Positions 14,608 through 25,608 are shown, counted from the first letter of the stretch. The stretch: DNA of 64,000 nucleotides from DASUPK01 sp963831605 (GCA_963831605.1 CAWHQR010000003.1:1-64000); one strand, 5' to 3'. Program-made: numbers and translations. Notes: generated from the letters alone by a model not told the origin.

Positions 14608-15464
14608 GGTTCCGTCTGCAGCCCGGGCGAGATGCCGCCGTCCTTGCGGCTCGCCCGGTCACGCGCGGCGACTCGCTCCGATCGCCCTCTCCTCGCTGGG
14701 GCCACCCCGCGAGAGTAGTGGGCGAGGAGCACGCCGCAAAGGACCAGCACCGCCGAGCAGGCGACCTCGGCCCAGAAGCCCTGCAGCAGCTCTGCCTGGG
14801 AGCCGCTGAAGGCCAGTCCGGGCCGGCCGGCGTCGAGGCCCTGAGGAAGGTCGATCGCGAGCGCCACAGCCAGGCCGACGAGACCGCAGAGGGCCACCGC
14901 TCCGGTAAGTCGCCTGTCGCCTGCGAACGCTCCGATGATCAGTACTACGGCCCCGACCGCGACGGGGATGAGCACCCAAAGGTGGGCGCTGCCCGCGGTC
15001 TCCGTCCCGACGACGGGCGCAGGCGCGGTCGCCCCGACCGAGCCCGCGTAGTTCGGGGCGTCCACGGCCACGCCGTGGTAATCGAAGAACTGAGAGACGC
15101 CGAGTCCGATGGCGGCCGCGATCCCGACGAAGGCGACCGTGGAGAGTGGCGTGACATGGCGGCGCGTGAGGCGTGCAACTGCGTTCGCCAGCCTCCTGGT
15201 CCGATCGGTGAGCCAGCGGGCACTCACCGCACCCAGCTCGGCCAGCAGCGCGATCAGGGCGGCGAACAGCTTGATGACGAACATGAGCGCCCCGGTGACG
15301 AGCGGGGCGATCCAGGAGGCGAAGCGGCCGAGGGGCGCGAGCACGGGGCCGAGCCTTCGCGCCTCGGCGCGCCGCCTGCGCGATAGCTCGCGGCCCTCAC
15401 GCCGGGTGCGCTCGGTGAGCTCCTTGACTCGTCCGGAGGGTCGCTTTCGGCGGGCGGGGCTCAT
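14604..15464 (-). CDS. Membrane protein with basic N-terminus, function unknown
   Basis: The 286-residue product begins with ~40 Arg/Lys-rich residues and a paired membrane region (about 48-75). A second block (about 105-250) is homologous to the whole of the downstream protein (GVSQFFDYHGVAVD, ALCGLVGLAVALAIDLPQ, LLQGFWAEVACSAVL). It therefore looks like the same core with an added N-terminal module. AGGAAAC precedes the ATG on the coding strand. It is divergent from fusA. Confidence 0.75.
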   Translation of the reverse strand: MSPARRKRPSGRVKELTERTRREGRELSRRRRAEARRLGPVLAPLGRFASWIAPLVTGALMFVIKLFAALIALLAELGAVSARWLTDRTRRLANAVARLTRRHVTPLSTVAFVGIAAAIGLGVSQFFDYHGVAVDAPNYAGSVGATAPAPVVGTETAGSAHLWVLIPVAVGAVVLIIGAFAGDRRLTGAVALCGLVGLAVALAIDLPQGLDAGRPGLAFSGSQAELLQGFWAEVACSAVLVLCGVLLAHYSRGVAPARRGRSERVAARDRASRKDGGISPGLQTEP

Positions 15465-15477
15465 GCGTGTTTCCTGC

Positions 15478-15505
15478 CTGAAAGCCCACGGACCGCTGCT
15501 ATCAT
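15478..15505 (+). promoter_or_regulatory. Extended -10 promoter for fusA
   Basis: TATCAT at 15500-15505 is preceded by TG at 15497-15498 (extended -10), with a weak -35 CTGAAA at 15478-15483 and a 16-base spacer. The nonamer GCTGCTATC is shared with the candidate rpmJ promoter at 35585-35593. Transcription from here gives a ~190-nt fusA leader. Confidence 0.6.
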
Positions 15506-15700
15506 CGTCCGTCGCTCGGGGGTGCCCCCAGAGGCTCTCGTGGGCGTTAACCGTTTCAATGGAGAACGGCGCGACATAGGAGAAGTTCGGGTCGAAGAGA
15601 CGCTTTGCGCTCTGGCCCGCAAGGGCCTTTTTTCTGCGCTAATCCGAACTCAGACTAGCCGTTCCGCATCTCCCTCACGCCAGTACGACCGGACAGGATC
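15506..15700 (+). promoter_or_regulatory. Structured 5' leader of fusA
   Basis: The leader contains TCGGGGG/CCCCCAG-type pairing near 15517-15532, then AGAG-A-CGC paired to GCG-CTCT around TTT (15596-15613), directly abutting a terminator hairpin (15614-15633). About 67 nt then separate the terminator from the fusA start. This arrangement suggests transcription attenuation. No known riboswitch or ribosomal leader was recognised. Confidence 0.5.
15614..15633 (+). terminator. Intrinsic terminator inside the fusA leader
   Basis: GGCCC (15614-15618), loop GCAA, GGGCC (15623-15627) and six T residues (15628-15633) make a compact intrinsic terminator 67 nt before the fusA start. The surrounding bases GCTCTGGCCCGC closely match GCTCTTGGCCCGC at the rplJ attenuator. 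Confidence 0.75.
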
Positions 15701-17815
<2,115 letters not shown>

Positions 17816-17899
17816 CTATATTCCCCAGGTTGGTCAGCAACCGAACCACTTTTCGCAAAACCCACTTACAGACACCAACTAGACCCCCAAAGGAGCGAG

Positions 17900-19084
<1,185 letters not shown>

Positions 19085-19089
19085 CTGTG

Positions 19090-19113
19090 ACGGGCCTCCG
19101 TTCGGGGGCCCGT
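19090..19113 (+). terminator. Strong hairpin terminator after tuf
   Basis: ACGGGCCTCC (19090-19099) pairs over ten positions, one of them T-G, with GGGGGCCCGT (19104-19113) around GTTC. There is no T-run, as is common for terminators in GC-rich actinobacteria. It separates fusA-tuf from the S10 operon. Confidence 0.7.
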
Positions 19114-19171
19114 TCGTAGTAAGGCCCTCCCACAAGGGCAAAGGGCCAAGACAACTGTCAGACATACGACC

Positions 19172-19205
19172 AGGGCGCGGCCCTAGCTCCACAGGGCGGC
19201 GCCCT
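19172..19205 (+). promoter_or_regulatory. Twin hairpins in the S10 operon leader
   Basis: AGGGC-GCG-GCCCT (19172-19184) and AGGGC-GGC-GCCCT (19193-19205) are two near-identical small hairpins separated by eight bases, ending 23 nt before rpsJ. Each arm can also pair with the other hairpin. In several bacteria the S10 operon leader is bound by L4; whether that applies here is unknown. No convincing promoter was found in the gap. Confidence 0.45.
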
Positions 19206-19228
19206 ATCTGCGCGAAAGACCAGCACCA

Positions 19229-19549
19229 ATGGCCTCATTGACATCAGGAAAGATCAGGATCCGGCTCAAGGCGTACGACCACGACGCCATAGATCGGGCT
19301 GCCCAGGAGATCGTCGGGACCGCGGAGCGGACCGGCGCGACCGTCGCTGGGCCCATCCCGCTGCCGACCGACAAGCACGTCTACTGCGTGATCCGGTCCC
19401 CGTTCAAGGACAAGGACTCTCGCGAGCACTTCGAGATCCGCACCCACAAGCGGCTGATCGACATCCACCAGCCGACCCCGAAGACCGTCGATGAGCTTCA
19501 GCGGATGGAGACCCTCCCCGCAGGTGTCGACGTGGAGATCCGTCTCTGA
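19229..19549 (+). CDS. rpsJ: 30S ribosomal protein S10
   Basis: S10 is a 30S head protein and, as NusE, an antitermination factor. The 106-residue product is full length (KIRIRLKAYDHDAID, HFEIRTHKRLIDIHQPTPKT). It opens the S10 operon. Its TGA overlaps the rplC ATG by one base. There is no strong Shine-Dalgarno, and two hairpins lie immediately upstream. Confidence 0.97.
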   Translation: MASLTSGKIRIRLKAYDHDAIDRAAQEIVGTAERTGATVAGPIPLPTDKHVYCVIRSPFKDKDSREHFEIRTHKRLIDIHQPTPKTVDELQRMETLPAGVDVEIRL

Positions 19550-20235
19550 TGGCGGCGATCGTCGGCAAGAAGCTGGGCATGACGCGGATCTTCCTCGAGG
19601 ACGGCAGCGCCGTCCCGGTGACCGTCATCGAGGCGGCGCCGAACCGGGTCACGGCGATCCGCAAGGCCGACCGCGACGGCTACGACGCCGTGCAGCTCGC
19701 GGCGATTCCGGTCGCCGAGGACAGGGTCACCATGCCCGAGGCGGGCCATCTGAAGAAGGCCGGCGCGGCGGGACTGAAGACCCTGGTCGAGTTCAGGGGC
19801 GTTGAGGTCGGCGGCCAGGCCGGTGGCGAATCCGAGGGTGAGGGCGAGGCCGATGAGGGTGCCGAGGCTTCCTCAGAGGGCCCGAAGATCGGCGATCAGG
19901 TCACGGTGACGAGCTTCGAGCCTGGCCAGCAGGTGAAGGTCTCGGCCGTCTCGATCGGCAAGGGCTTCCAGGGCACCATCAAGCGACATAACTTCAGCCG
20001 TGGGCCCGAAACCCACGGTTCCCACAACGTTCGTGCCCCCGGCTCGATCGGCGCAAGCGCCGATCCCGCCCGGGTGTTCAAGGGCATGCGAATGCCGGGC
20101 CAGATGGGCTCGCGACGGGTGACCCAGCGCGGCGCGAGCATCGTCGAGGTCGATGCCGAACGCAACCTTCTGCTGATCCGAGGCTCCGTCCCCGGTGGCA
20201 AGAACGCCACGGTGGAGGTGCGCAGCGATGGCTGA
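19549..20235 (+). CDS. rplC: 50S ribosomal protein L3 with acidic internal insert
   Basis: L3 initiates 50S assembly and reaches the peptidyl-transferase centre. The 228-residue product has the core IVGKKLGMTRIF and the tip region GSIGASADPARVFKGMRMPG. Between about residues 85 and 110 it carries a Gly/Glu-rich insert (GGQAGGESEGEGEADEGAEA) not present in typical L3. The start overlaps rpsJ by one base. Confidence 0.96.
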   Translation: MAAIVGKKLGMTRIFLEDGSAVPVTVIEAAPNRVTAIRKADRDGYDAVQLAAIPVAEDRVTMPEAGHLKKAGAAGLKTLVEFRGVEVGGQAGGESEGEGEADEGAEASSEGPKIGDQVTVTSFEPGQQVKVSAVSIGKGFQGTIKRHNFSRGPETHGSHNVRAPGSIGASADPARVFKGMRMPGQMGSRRVTQRGASIVEVDAERNLLLIRGSVPGGKNATVEVRSDG

Positions 20236-20896
20236 GGCCACCGAGAAGCAGGCCACCGAGAAGGCTCCAGCCAAGTCGACCGCAGGTGTGAAGGCGACGC
20301 AGCTCGGCAAACAGGCGAAGGCTGACCTCCCCAAGGAGATCTTCACCGAGCCCTTCCACGAGGCGCTCGTTCATGAGGCAGCCCGCGCGGACCTGAACAG
20401 CCGCCGCCGCGGCACTCACTCCAGCCTGACCCGCGGCGAGGTGTCGATGACCACCGCCAAGGCCTGGCGGCAGAAGGGGACCGGCCGCGCCCGCGCCGGA
20501 GCGCTGAGCGTCCCGCACCGCTACGGCGGTGGCGCCGCCTTCGGCCCGAAGCCCCGCCACTACACGGTCAAGGTCAACCGCAAGGCGCGGCGCAAGGCAC
20601 TGCGCGCGGCCCTCACCGTGCACGCCGAGCGCGGCACGGTCGCTGTCCTGGACGGTTCCACCTTCAGCGAGCCCGCGACCAAGCAGGCCGCCGATGTCCT
20701 CAAGAAGTGGGGGGCCGACTCGCCGACGCTGATCGTGGTCGGCGGCGAGGAGGACGCGGTCGCCAAGAGCTTCCGGAACATCCCCGCCGCCACGGTCGCG
20801 CAGGCGAGCGCCGCCGGAGTCGCCGACGTGGTCGGCGCCTCGTCGCTGGTCATCACCGAGGCCGCGCTCGAGGAGCTCAAGGGGAGGGCCGTCTAG
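20228..20896 (+). CDS. rplD: 50S ribosomal protein L4
   Basis: L4 lines the peptide exit tunnel and in some bacteria represses the S10 operon. I use ATG 20228, eight bases inside rplC, because GTGGAGGTG lies just upstream; the in-frame ATG at 20195 lies deep in rplC. The 222-residue product has an N-terminal Ala/Lys/Glu extension of ~30 residues. The tunnel loop KAWRQKGTGRARAGALSVPH and the globular domain follow. Confidence 0.96.
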   Translation: MAEATEKQATEKAPAKSTAGVKATQLGKQAKADLPKEIFTEPFHEALVHEAARADLNSRRRGTHSSLTRGEVSMTTAKAWRQKGTGRARAGALSVPHRYGGGAAFGPKPRHYTVKVNRKARRKALRAALTVHAERGTVAVLDGSTFSEPATKQAADVLKKWGADSPTLIVVGGEEDAVAKSFRNIPAATVAQASAAGVADVVGASSLVITEAALEELKGRAV

Positions 20897-21192
20897 TGGA
20901 TCCCCGCCAGGTGATCGTCCGCCCGGTCGTCTCGGAGAAGAGCTACGCGCTGATGGCCGAGGGCAAGTACACCTTCCGCGTCCACGACCGGGCGCACAAG
21001 CTCCAGATCGCGCACGCTGTCGAGGAGATCTTCGACGTCCACGTGAAGGCGGTTCGGACCTCCAAGGTGAAGTCCAAGCCGAAGCGGCGCGGGCTGCACT
21101 CCGGGCGCTCGCGCTCCTGGAAGAAGGCAATCGTCCAGCTCTCGCCGGGCGAGCGGATCGAGCTGTTCGAGGGCGCGGCGGTGGAGGGCTAA
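20896..21192 (+). CDS. rplW: 50S ribosomal protein L23
   Basis: L23 is at the tunnel exit and docks trigger factor and SRP. It starts at GTG 20896, overlapping the rplD stop by one base (TAGTG), with GGGGAGG upstream. The 98-residue product begins DPRQVIVRPVVSEKSYALMA, the classic L23 opening. Confidence 0.96.
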   Translation: MDPRQVIVRPVVSEKSYALMAEGKYTFRVHDRAHKLQIAHAVEEIFDVHVKAVRTSKVKSKPKRRGLHSGRSRSWKKAIVQLSPGERIELFEGAAVEG

Positions 21193-22032
21193 ATGGCGAA
21201 TCGCAAGACACGACCGACCAGTCCCGGCAGGCGCTTCGGCACCTATCCGATGCGCGACGAGCTCACCGGCGCTGAGCCGACCAAGAAGCTCACCAAGGGC
21301 AAGACGTCGAGCGGCGGCCGCAACTCCAACGGCCGGGTCACGGCGCGCCACCGCGGCGGCGGAGCCAAGCGCCGCTACCGCCAGATCGACTTCAAGCGCA
21401 CCAAGGACGGGATCCCCGCCAAGGTCGCCTCCATCGAGTACGACCCGAACCGCTCGGCGAGCATCGCGCTGCTCAACTACGCCGACGGCGAGAAGCGCTA
21501 CATCCTTGCTCCGCAGGGGCTCCGGGTGGGCGCCGAGATCGTCTCGGGCGAGGCCGCCGACATCACCCCGGGCAATTCGCTGCCGCTGGCGCGGATCCCG
21601 ACGGGAACGGTCGTCCACAACGTCGAGCTGATCCCCGGCCAGGGCGGCAAGCTCGGTCGCTCGGCGGGCACGGCGATCCAGGTGGTGGCAAAGGAAGGCC
21701 CGATGGTCAGCCTGCGACTGCCCTCATCCGAGGTCCGAATGGTCCGCGGCGAGTGCCGCGCGACCGTGGGGACGATCTCGAACGCCGAGCACCAGAACGT
21801 GAAGATCGGCAAGGCCGGCCGCAACCGCCACAAGGGCAAGCGGCCGCAGAGCCGCGGCGTCGCCATGAACCCCGTGGACCACCCGCACGGCGGCGGCGAG
21901 GCACACCACACGCCCGGCGGCCACCCCGTCACCCCCTGGGGCAAGCCGACGTTGGGTTACCGGACCCGCAAGAAGGGCAAGCGCTCGGACGAGCTGATCG
22001 TGCGCGGCCGCCGCCGAGGAAAGAGGAAGTAG
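21193..22032 (+). CDS. rplB: 50S ribosomal protein L2
   Basis: L2 binds near the peptidyl-transferase centre. The 279-residue product has the conserved NPVDHPHGGGEAHH segment with the histidine linked to peptidyl transfer, and KKGKRSDELIVRGRR at the C-terminus. It starts immediately after the rplW stop, with GTGGAGG upstream. Confidence 0.97.
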   Translation: MANRKTRPTSPGRRFGTYPMRDELTGAEPTKKLTKGKTSSGGRNSNGRVTARHRGGGAKRRYRQIDFKRTKDGIPAKVASIEYDPNRSASIALLNYADGEKRYILAPQGLRVGAEIVSGEAADITPGNSLPLARIPTGTVVHNVELIPGQGGKLGRSAGTAIQVVAKEGPMVSLRLPSSEVRMVRGECRATVGTISNAEHQNVKIGKAGRNRHKGKRPQSRGVAMNPVDHPHGGGEAHHTPGGHPVTPWGKPTLGYRTRKKGKRSDELIVRGRRRGKRK

Positions 22033-22314
22033 ATGGGACGCTCGACGAAGAAGGGCCCGTGGGCTGAGGAGCGCCTGATGAAGCGCGTCAACGCCATGAA
22101 CGAGTCGGGCCAGAAGCAGATGCTGAAGACCTGGTCACGCCACTCGACGATCTTCCCCGAGATGGTGGGGCACACCATCGCCGTCCACGACGGCCGCAAG
22201 CACGTGCCCGTCTACATCTCGGAGTCGATGGTGGGACACAAGCTTGGGGAGTTCGCCCCGACCCGGACCTTCCGCGCCCATTCGGGCGCCGGCTCGGCGA
22301 GCGAGAGGGACTAG
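22033..22314 (+). CDS. rpsS: 30S ribosomal protein S19
   Basis: S19 lies in the 30S head and contacts S13. The 93-residue product contains GRSTKKGPWAEERLMKR and GHKLGEFAPTRTFRAHSG. It starts directly after the rplB stop (TAG then ATG), with AGGAAG upstream. Confidence 0.97.
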   Translation: MGRSTKKGPWAEERLMKRVNAMNESGQKQMLKTWSRHSTIFPEMVGHTIAVHDGRKHVPVYISESMVGHKLGEFAPTRTFRAHSGAGSASERD

Positions 22315-22317
22315 CCG

Positions 22318-22926
22318 GTGGCTGACGAGAAGAACACCGAGAAGAAGGACGAGGCGAAGAAGCCGGCTGCCAGGAAGCCGGCTGCGAAGCCCGCCGCGAA
22401 GAAGCCGGCGGCGAAGAAGCCGGCTGCCAAGAAGCCCGCCGCCAAGAAGCCGGCTGCGAAGACGGCCGCCAAGGAGACTGCTCCGAAGAAGCCGGCCGCC
22501 AAGAAGCCCGCCGCCACGAAGCCGGCGGCCAAGAGCGAATCCAAGCCGAAGCCCAAGGCAGCGCCGAAGCCGAAGGAGCCTGCCGAGCGTCCCGTCGTCA
22601 ATGCCCGGGCCCGCTTCGTCCGCGTCGCACCGCGCAAGGCGCGCCTGGTCGCCGACCAGGTGCGCGGCCTGCCGCTGGAGGACGCGCTCCCACTGCTCCG
22701 CTTCTCGACCCGCAGCGCGGCCCAGGACATCCGCAAGCTGCTCGAGTCAGCCGCCGCGAATGCGGAGACGAATCACGACCTCGTCGCCGACGACCTCTTC
22801 ATCAAGGACATCCATGTCGACGAGGGCCCCACGCTGCGCCGCTACCGGCCGCGGGCGCTGGGACGAGCGACGCGGATCAACAAGCGAACCAGCCACATCG
22901 CCGTGGCGCTGACGCCGGAGGACTGA
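22318..22926 (+). CDS. rplV: 50S ribosomal protein L22 with histone-H1-like N-terminal extension
   Basis: L22 lines the exit tunnel. The start is GTG 22318, four nt after rpsS. The product has 202 residues where typical L22 has 110-120. Residues 1-~93 are built from AAKKPAAKKPA-type repeats resembling the C-terminal domain of histone H1 and of actinobacterial HupB. The L22 core follows, from ARARFVRVAPRKARLVADQ to the end. The extension could bind rRNA or DNA; its role is inferred from composition only. Confidence 0.95.
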   Translation: MADEKNTEKKDEAKKPAARKPAAKPAAKKPAAKKPAAKKPAAKKPAAKTAAKETAPKKPAAKKPAATKPAAKSESKPKPKAAPKPKEPAERPVVNARARFVRVAPRKARLVADQVRGLPLEDALPLLRFSTRSAAQDIRKLLESAAANAETNHDLVADDLFIKDIHVDEGPTLRRYRPRALGRATRINKRTSHIAVALTPED

Positions 22927-22932
22927 GGCACC

Positions 22933-23631
22933 ATGGGCCAGAAGATCCACCCAGAGGGCTTCCGGGTCGGCTACATCCACGACTGGAAGTCGAATTGGTA
23001 CAACGAGAAGGAATTCGCGGATTACCTGAACGAGGACCTGGAGATCCGCTCCCACATCGAGAACAAGCTCTCGCATGCGGGCCTGTCGAAGATCACCATC
23101 AAGAAGGGCTCCGGCGAGGTCGAGGTCGACATCTCGACCGCCCGCCCCGGCATCGTGATCGGCAAGTCCGGCACGGAGGTCGACGCGCTGCGCCGCGAGC
23201 TCCACAAGCTCACGGGCAAGCCGGTCAAGGTCAACATCAAGGAGATCAAGCGCCCGGAGCTCGACGCGAAGCTGGTCGCGCAGTCGATCGCCGAGCAGCT
23301 CCAGAACCGCGTCGCCTTCCGCCGCGCGATGAAGCGCGCCCTGACCTCCGCCATGCGCTCGGGCGCAAAAGGCGTGAAGGTCCAGGTCTCCGGCCGGCTG
23401 GGCGGCGCCGAGATGGCGCGCACCGAGGGCTACTCCGATGGCCGCGTGCCACTGCACACCCTGCGCGCCGACATCGACTACGGATTCATCGAGGCCAAGA
23501 CGACCACCGGGCGCATCGGCGTGAAGTGCTGGATCAACAAGGGTGAGGTCATGCCCGAGGGCTTCCGCTCAGATCTCAGCGACGAGGACGGCCCCGCGCC
23601 GCCCGGCGGCTCACGGGGGGGTCGTTCCTGA
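22933..23631 (+). CDS. rpsC: 30S ribosomal protein S3
   Basis: S3 forms part of the mRNA entry site. The 232-residue product begins GQKIHPEGFRVGYIHDWKSN. It has a KH domain with VIGKSGTEVDALR and the C-terminal domain with EGYSDGRVPLHTLRADIDYG. It ends in a Gly/Arg-rich tail. The stop overlaps the rplP start by one base. Confidence 0.97.
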   Translation: MGQKIHPEGFRVGYIHDWKSNWYNEKEFADYLNEDLEIRSHIENKLSHAGLSKITIKKGSGEVEVDISTARPGIVIGKSGTEVDALRRELHKLTGKPVKVNIKEIKRPELDAKLVAQSIAEQLQNRVAFRRAMKRALTSAMRSGAKGVKVQVSGRLGGAEMARTEGYSDGRVPLHTLRADIDYGFIEAKTTTGRIGVKCWINKGEVMPEGFRSDLSDEDGPAPPGGSRGGRS

Positions 23632-24056
23632 TGTTGATGCCGAAGCGGGTTCGCTATCGCAAGCAGATGCGTGGACGGCGCCGTGGCTACTCCAAGGGCG
23701 GGACCACCGTCGCCTTCGGCGAATACGGGCTCAAGGCCCTCGACCGCGGCTGGATCACCAACCGCCAGATCGAGGCCGCCCGTGTTGCGATGACGCGCAA
23801 GATCAAGCGTGGCGGGAAGGTCTGGATCAACGTCTTCCCGGACAAGCCGATCACCAAGAAGCCGCTCGAGACCCGCATGGGCTCGGGCAAGGGCAACCCC
23901 GAGGGCTGGGTCGCCGTCGTCAAGCCGGGCAAGGTCATGTTCGAGCTGGCCGGCGTCCCGGAGGACCTGGCGAAGGACGCGATGCGGCTCGCCGGGCACA
24001 AGCTTCCGATCAAGACCAAGTTCGTCCGCCGCGAGGGCACCGAGCAGCAGTCATGA
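23631..24056 (+). CDS. rplP: 50S ribosomal protein L16
   Basis: L16 helps place tRNA at the A-site. The 141-residue product has MPKRVRYRKQMRGRRRG, TRMGSGKGNPEGWVAVVKPG and a conserved C-terminus. Its ATG overlaps the rpsC stop (TGATG), and its stop overlaps the rpmC start (ATGA). Confidence 0.97.
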   Translation: MLMPKRVRYRKQMRGRRRGYSKGGTTVAFGEYGLKALDRGWITNRQIEAARVAMTRKIKRGGKVWINVFPDKPITKKPLETRMGSGKGNPEGWVAVVKPGKVMFELAGVPEDLAKDAMRLAGHKLPIKTKFVRREGTEQQS

Positions 24057-24265
24057 AGGCTTCCGAGGTGCACAACCTCAAGGACGACGAGCTGGTGGAG
24101 CGGATCCGCCAGACGCGCGACGAGCAGTTCGCTCTGCGCCTCCAGCACGCCACCGGCGAGCTCGAGAACACGTCGCGGATCACCGACGTGCGCAAGGACG
24201 TCGCCCGGCTGCTGACAGTGGCCAAGCAGCGCGGAATCGATCTAGAGCAGGAGCTGAGGGTCTGA
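24053..24265 (+). CDS. rpmC: 50S ribosomal protein L29
   Basis: L29 sits by the exit tunnel next to L23. The 70-residue product (KASEVHNLKDDELVERIRQT to DLEQELRV) has the family length and two long helices. It overlaps rplP by four bases and rpsQ by one. Confidence 0.95.
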   Translation: MKASEVHNLKDDELVERIRQTRDEQFALRLQHATGELENTSRITDVRKDVARLLTVAKQRGIDLEQELRV

Positions 24266-24903
24266 TGGCAGACGAAGAGCGCAACGAGACGACCGAAGAA
24301 CAGCAGGAAGAGCAACCCCAGGCCGAGGAGACTCCGGCCGAGGAGCCCCAGGCGGAGGAGACTCCGGCTGAGCAGGCCCCTGCCGAGGAGGAGGCTCCCC
24401 CTGAGGAGGAGGCGCCCAAGGAGGACGCTTCCTCCGATGAGGGTGATGAGCTTGAAGGCCTCGACTGGAAGGCGCGCAGGCGCCTCGAGCGGTCGCGGCA
24501 GCCTGGCGAGGCGCGCCCCCAGCAGAGTCCCGAAGAGAGGGCAGCCGCCCGAGGTGAGGACCGCAAGAAGGCTGCCGGCCGCCGCTCGGCCTACCGCGTC
24601 AAGAGCCGCACCAAACATGAGGCCGGCGCCGGCACGCCGCCCGCCGATCGCGAGACCGCGGGCCGCAAGACCAGGCAGGGCCGGGTCGTCTCCAGCAAGC
24701 CGGACAAGACGATCACCGTCGCGATCGAGAGCGCGAGGCGCCATCCGCAGTACGAGAAGATCGTGCGCCGCTCTCGCACCCTGCACGCCCACGACGCCCA
24801 GAACGAGGCTGGCGAGGGCGACCTCGTGCGCGTCATCGAGACGCGGCCGATGTCGCGGACCAAGCGCTGGCGCCTGGTCGAGATCCTGGAGAAGGCGAAG
24901 TAG
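24265..24903 (+). CDS. rpsQ: 30S ribosomal protein S17 with ~130-residue acidic N-terminal extension
   Basis: S17 is an early 16S-binding protein of about 80-90 residues. Here the product has 212. The S17 OB-fold is in the last ~80 residues (GRVVSSKPDKTITVAIESAR, VIETRPMSRTKRWRLVEIL). The first ~60 residues are Glu/Pro/Ala repeats (QAEETPAEEPQAEETPAEQ), followed by ~70 basic residues. The start at 24265 overlaps the rpmC stop. An internal start is possible but none has better support, and the extension keeps strong G/C third-position bias in this frame. Confidence 0.92.
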   Translation: MADEERNETTEEQQEEQPQAEETPAEEPQAEETPAEQAPAEEEAPPEEEAPKEDASSDEGDELEGLDWKARRRLERSRQPGEARPQQSPEERAAARGEDRKKAAGRRSAYRVKSRTKHEAGAGTPPADRETAGRKTRQGRVVSSKPDKTITVAIESARRHPQYEKIVRRSRTLHAHDAQNEAGEGDLVRVIETRPMSRTKRWRLVEILEKAK

Positions 24904-24904
24904 C

Positions 24905-25273
24905 GTGATTCAGCAGGAATCAAGACTGAGAGTGGCGGACAACTCCGGTGCCCGGGAGATCCTCTGCATCCGCGTCAAGGGCGGGTCCGACCGCCGCTAC
25001 GCGCGGATCGGCGACACGATCACCGCGACCGTCAAGCAGGCCACTCCGCGAGGCGGCGTCCGCAAGGGCGAGGTCGTCCAGGCGGTCGTGGTTCGCACGC
25101 GCAAGCAGCTGGGCCGAGGCGACGGCACCTACATCGCCTTCGACGAGAACGCCGCCGTGCTGATCGACGACAACGGCGCCCCGCGCGGCACCCGCATCTT
25201 CGGCCCGGTCGCGCGCGAGCTGCGCGACAGAAACTTCATGCGAATCGTCTCCCTCGCCCCGGAGGTCCTCTGA
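24905..25273 (+). CDS. rplN: 50S ribosomal protein L14
   Basis: L14 lies on the subunit interface. The start is GTG 24905, giving the canonical IQQESRLRVADNSGAREI N-terminus and 122 residues, the standard length. GIDs at the C-terminus (ELRDRNFMRIVSLAPEVL) are intact. It overlaps the rplX start by one base. Confidence 0.97.
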   Translation: MIQQESRLRVADNSGAREILCIRVKGGSDRRYARIGDTITATVKQATPRGGVRKGEVVQAVVVRTRKQLGRGDGTYIAFDENAAVLIDDNGAPRGTRIFGPVARELRDRNFMRIVSLAPEVL

Positions 25274-25608
25274 TGTCGAGGATGCGGGTGCGCAAGGACG
25301 ACAACGTGATCGTGATCGGCGGCAAGGAGCGCGGCAAGCGAGGCAAGGTGATCCGCACCGACCCGAAGAAGAGCTTCGTCTTCATCGAGGGCCTCAACAT
25401 GATCAAGCGCCACCAGCGCCCGCGTTCCGTCAAGGACGCGCAGAAGGGCGGCGAGGTCGGCGGGATCATCGAGCGCGAGGGCCCGATTCACGTCTCGAAC
25501 GTGATGTTGCTCGACCCCGAGGACAACAAGGGCACGCGGATCAGGATTGAGCGGGCGGACGGCAAGCGCAAGCGGGTCGCCGCAAGGACCGGAAGGGATC
25601 TGGACTAG
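25273..25608 (+). CDS. rplX: 50S ribosomal protein L24
   Basis: L24 is an assembly initiator near the tunnel exit. The 111-residue product has the KOW motif in DDNVIVIGGKERGKRGKVIR and the conserved IIEREGPIHVSNVMLLDP. It overlaps rplN and rplE by single bases. Confidence 0.97.
   Translation: MSRMRVRKDDNVIVIGGKERGKRGKVIRTDPKKSFVFIEGLNMIKRHQRPRSVKDAQKGGEVGGIIEREGPIHVSNVMLLDPEDNKGTRIRIERADGKRKRVAARTGRDLD

Noticed and set aside
17829..17843. GGTTG/CAACC hairpin between fusA and tuf as a terminator
   Set aside because: Short stem, no T-run, and tuf is expected to be co-transcribed with fusA.
22330..22560. Repetitive DNA that could be a structural repeat
   Set aside because: It is imperfect at DNA level and encodes the Lys/Ala/Pro extension of L22 in frame.
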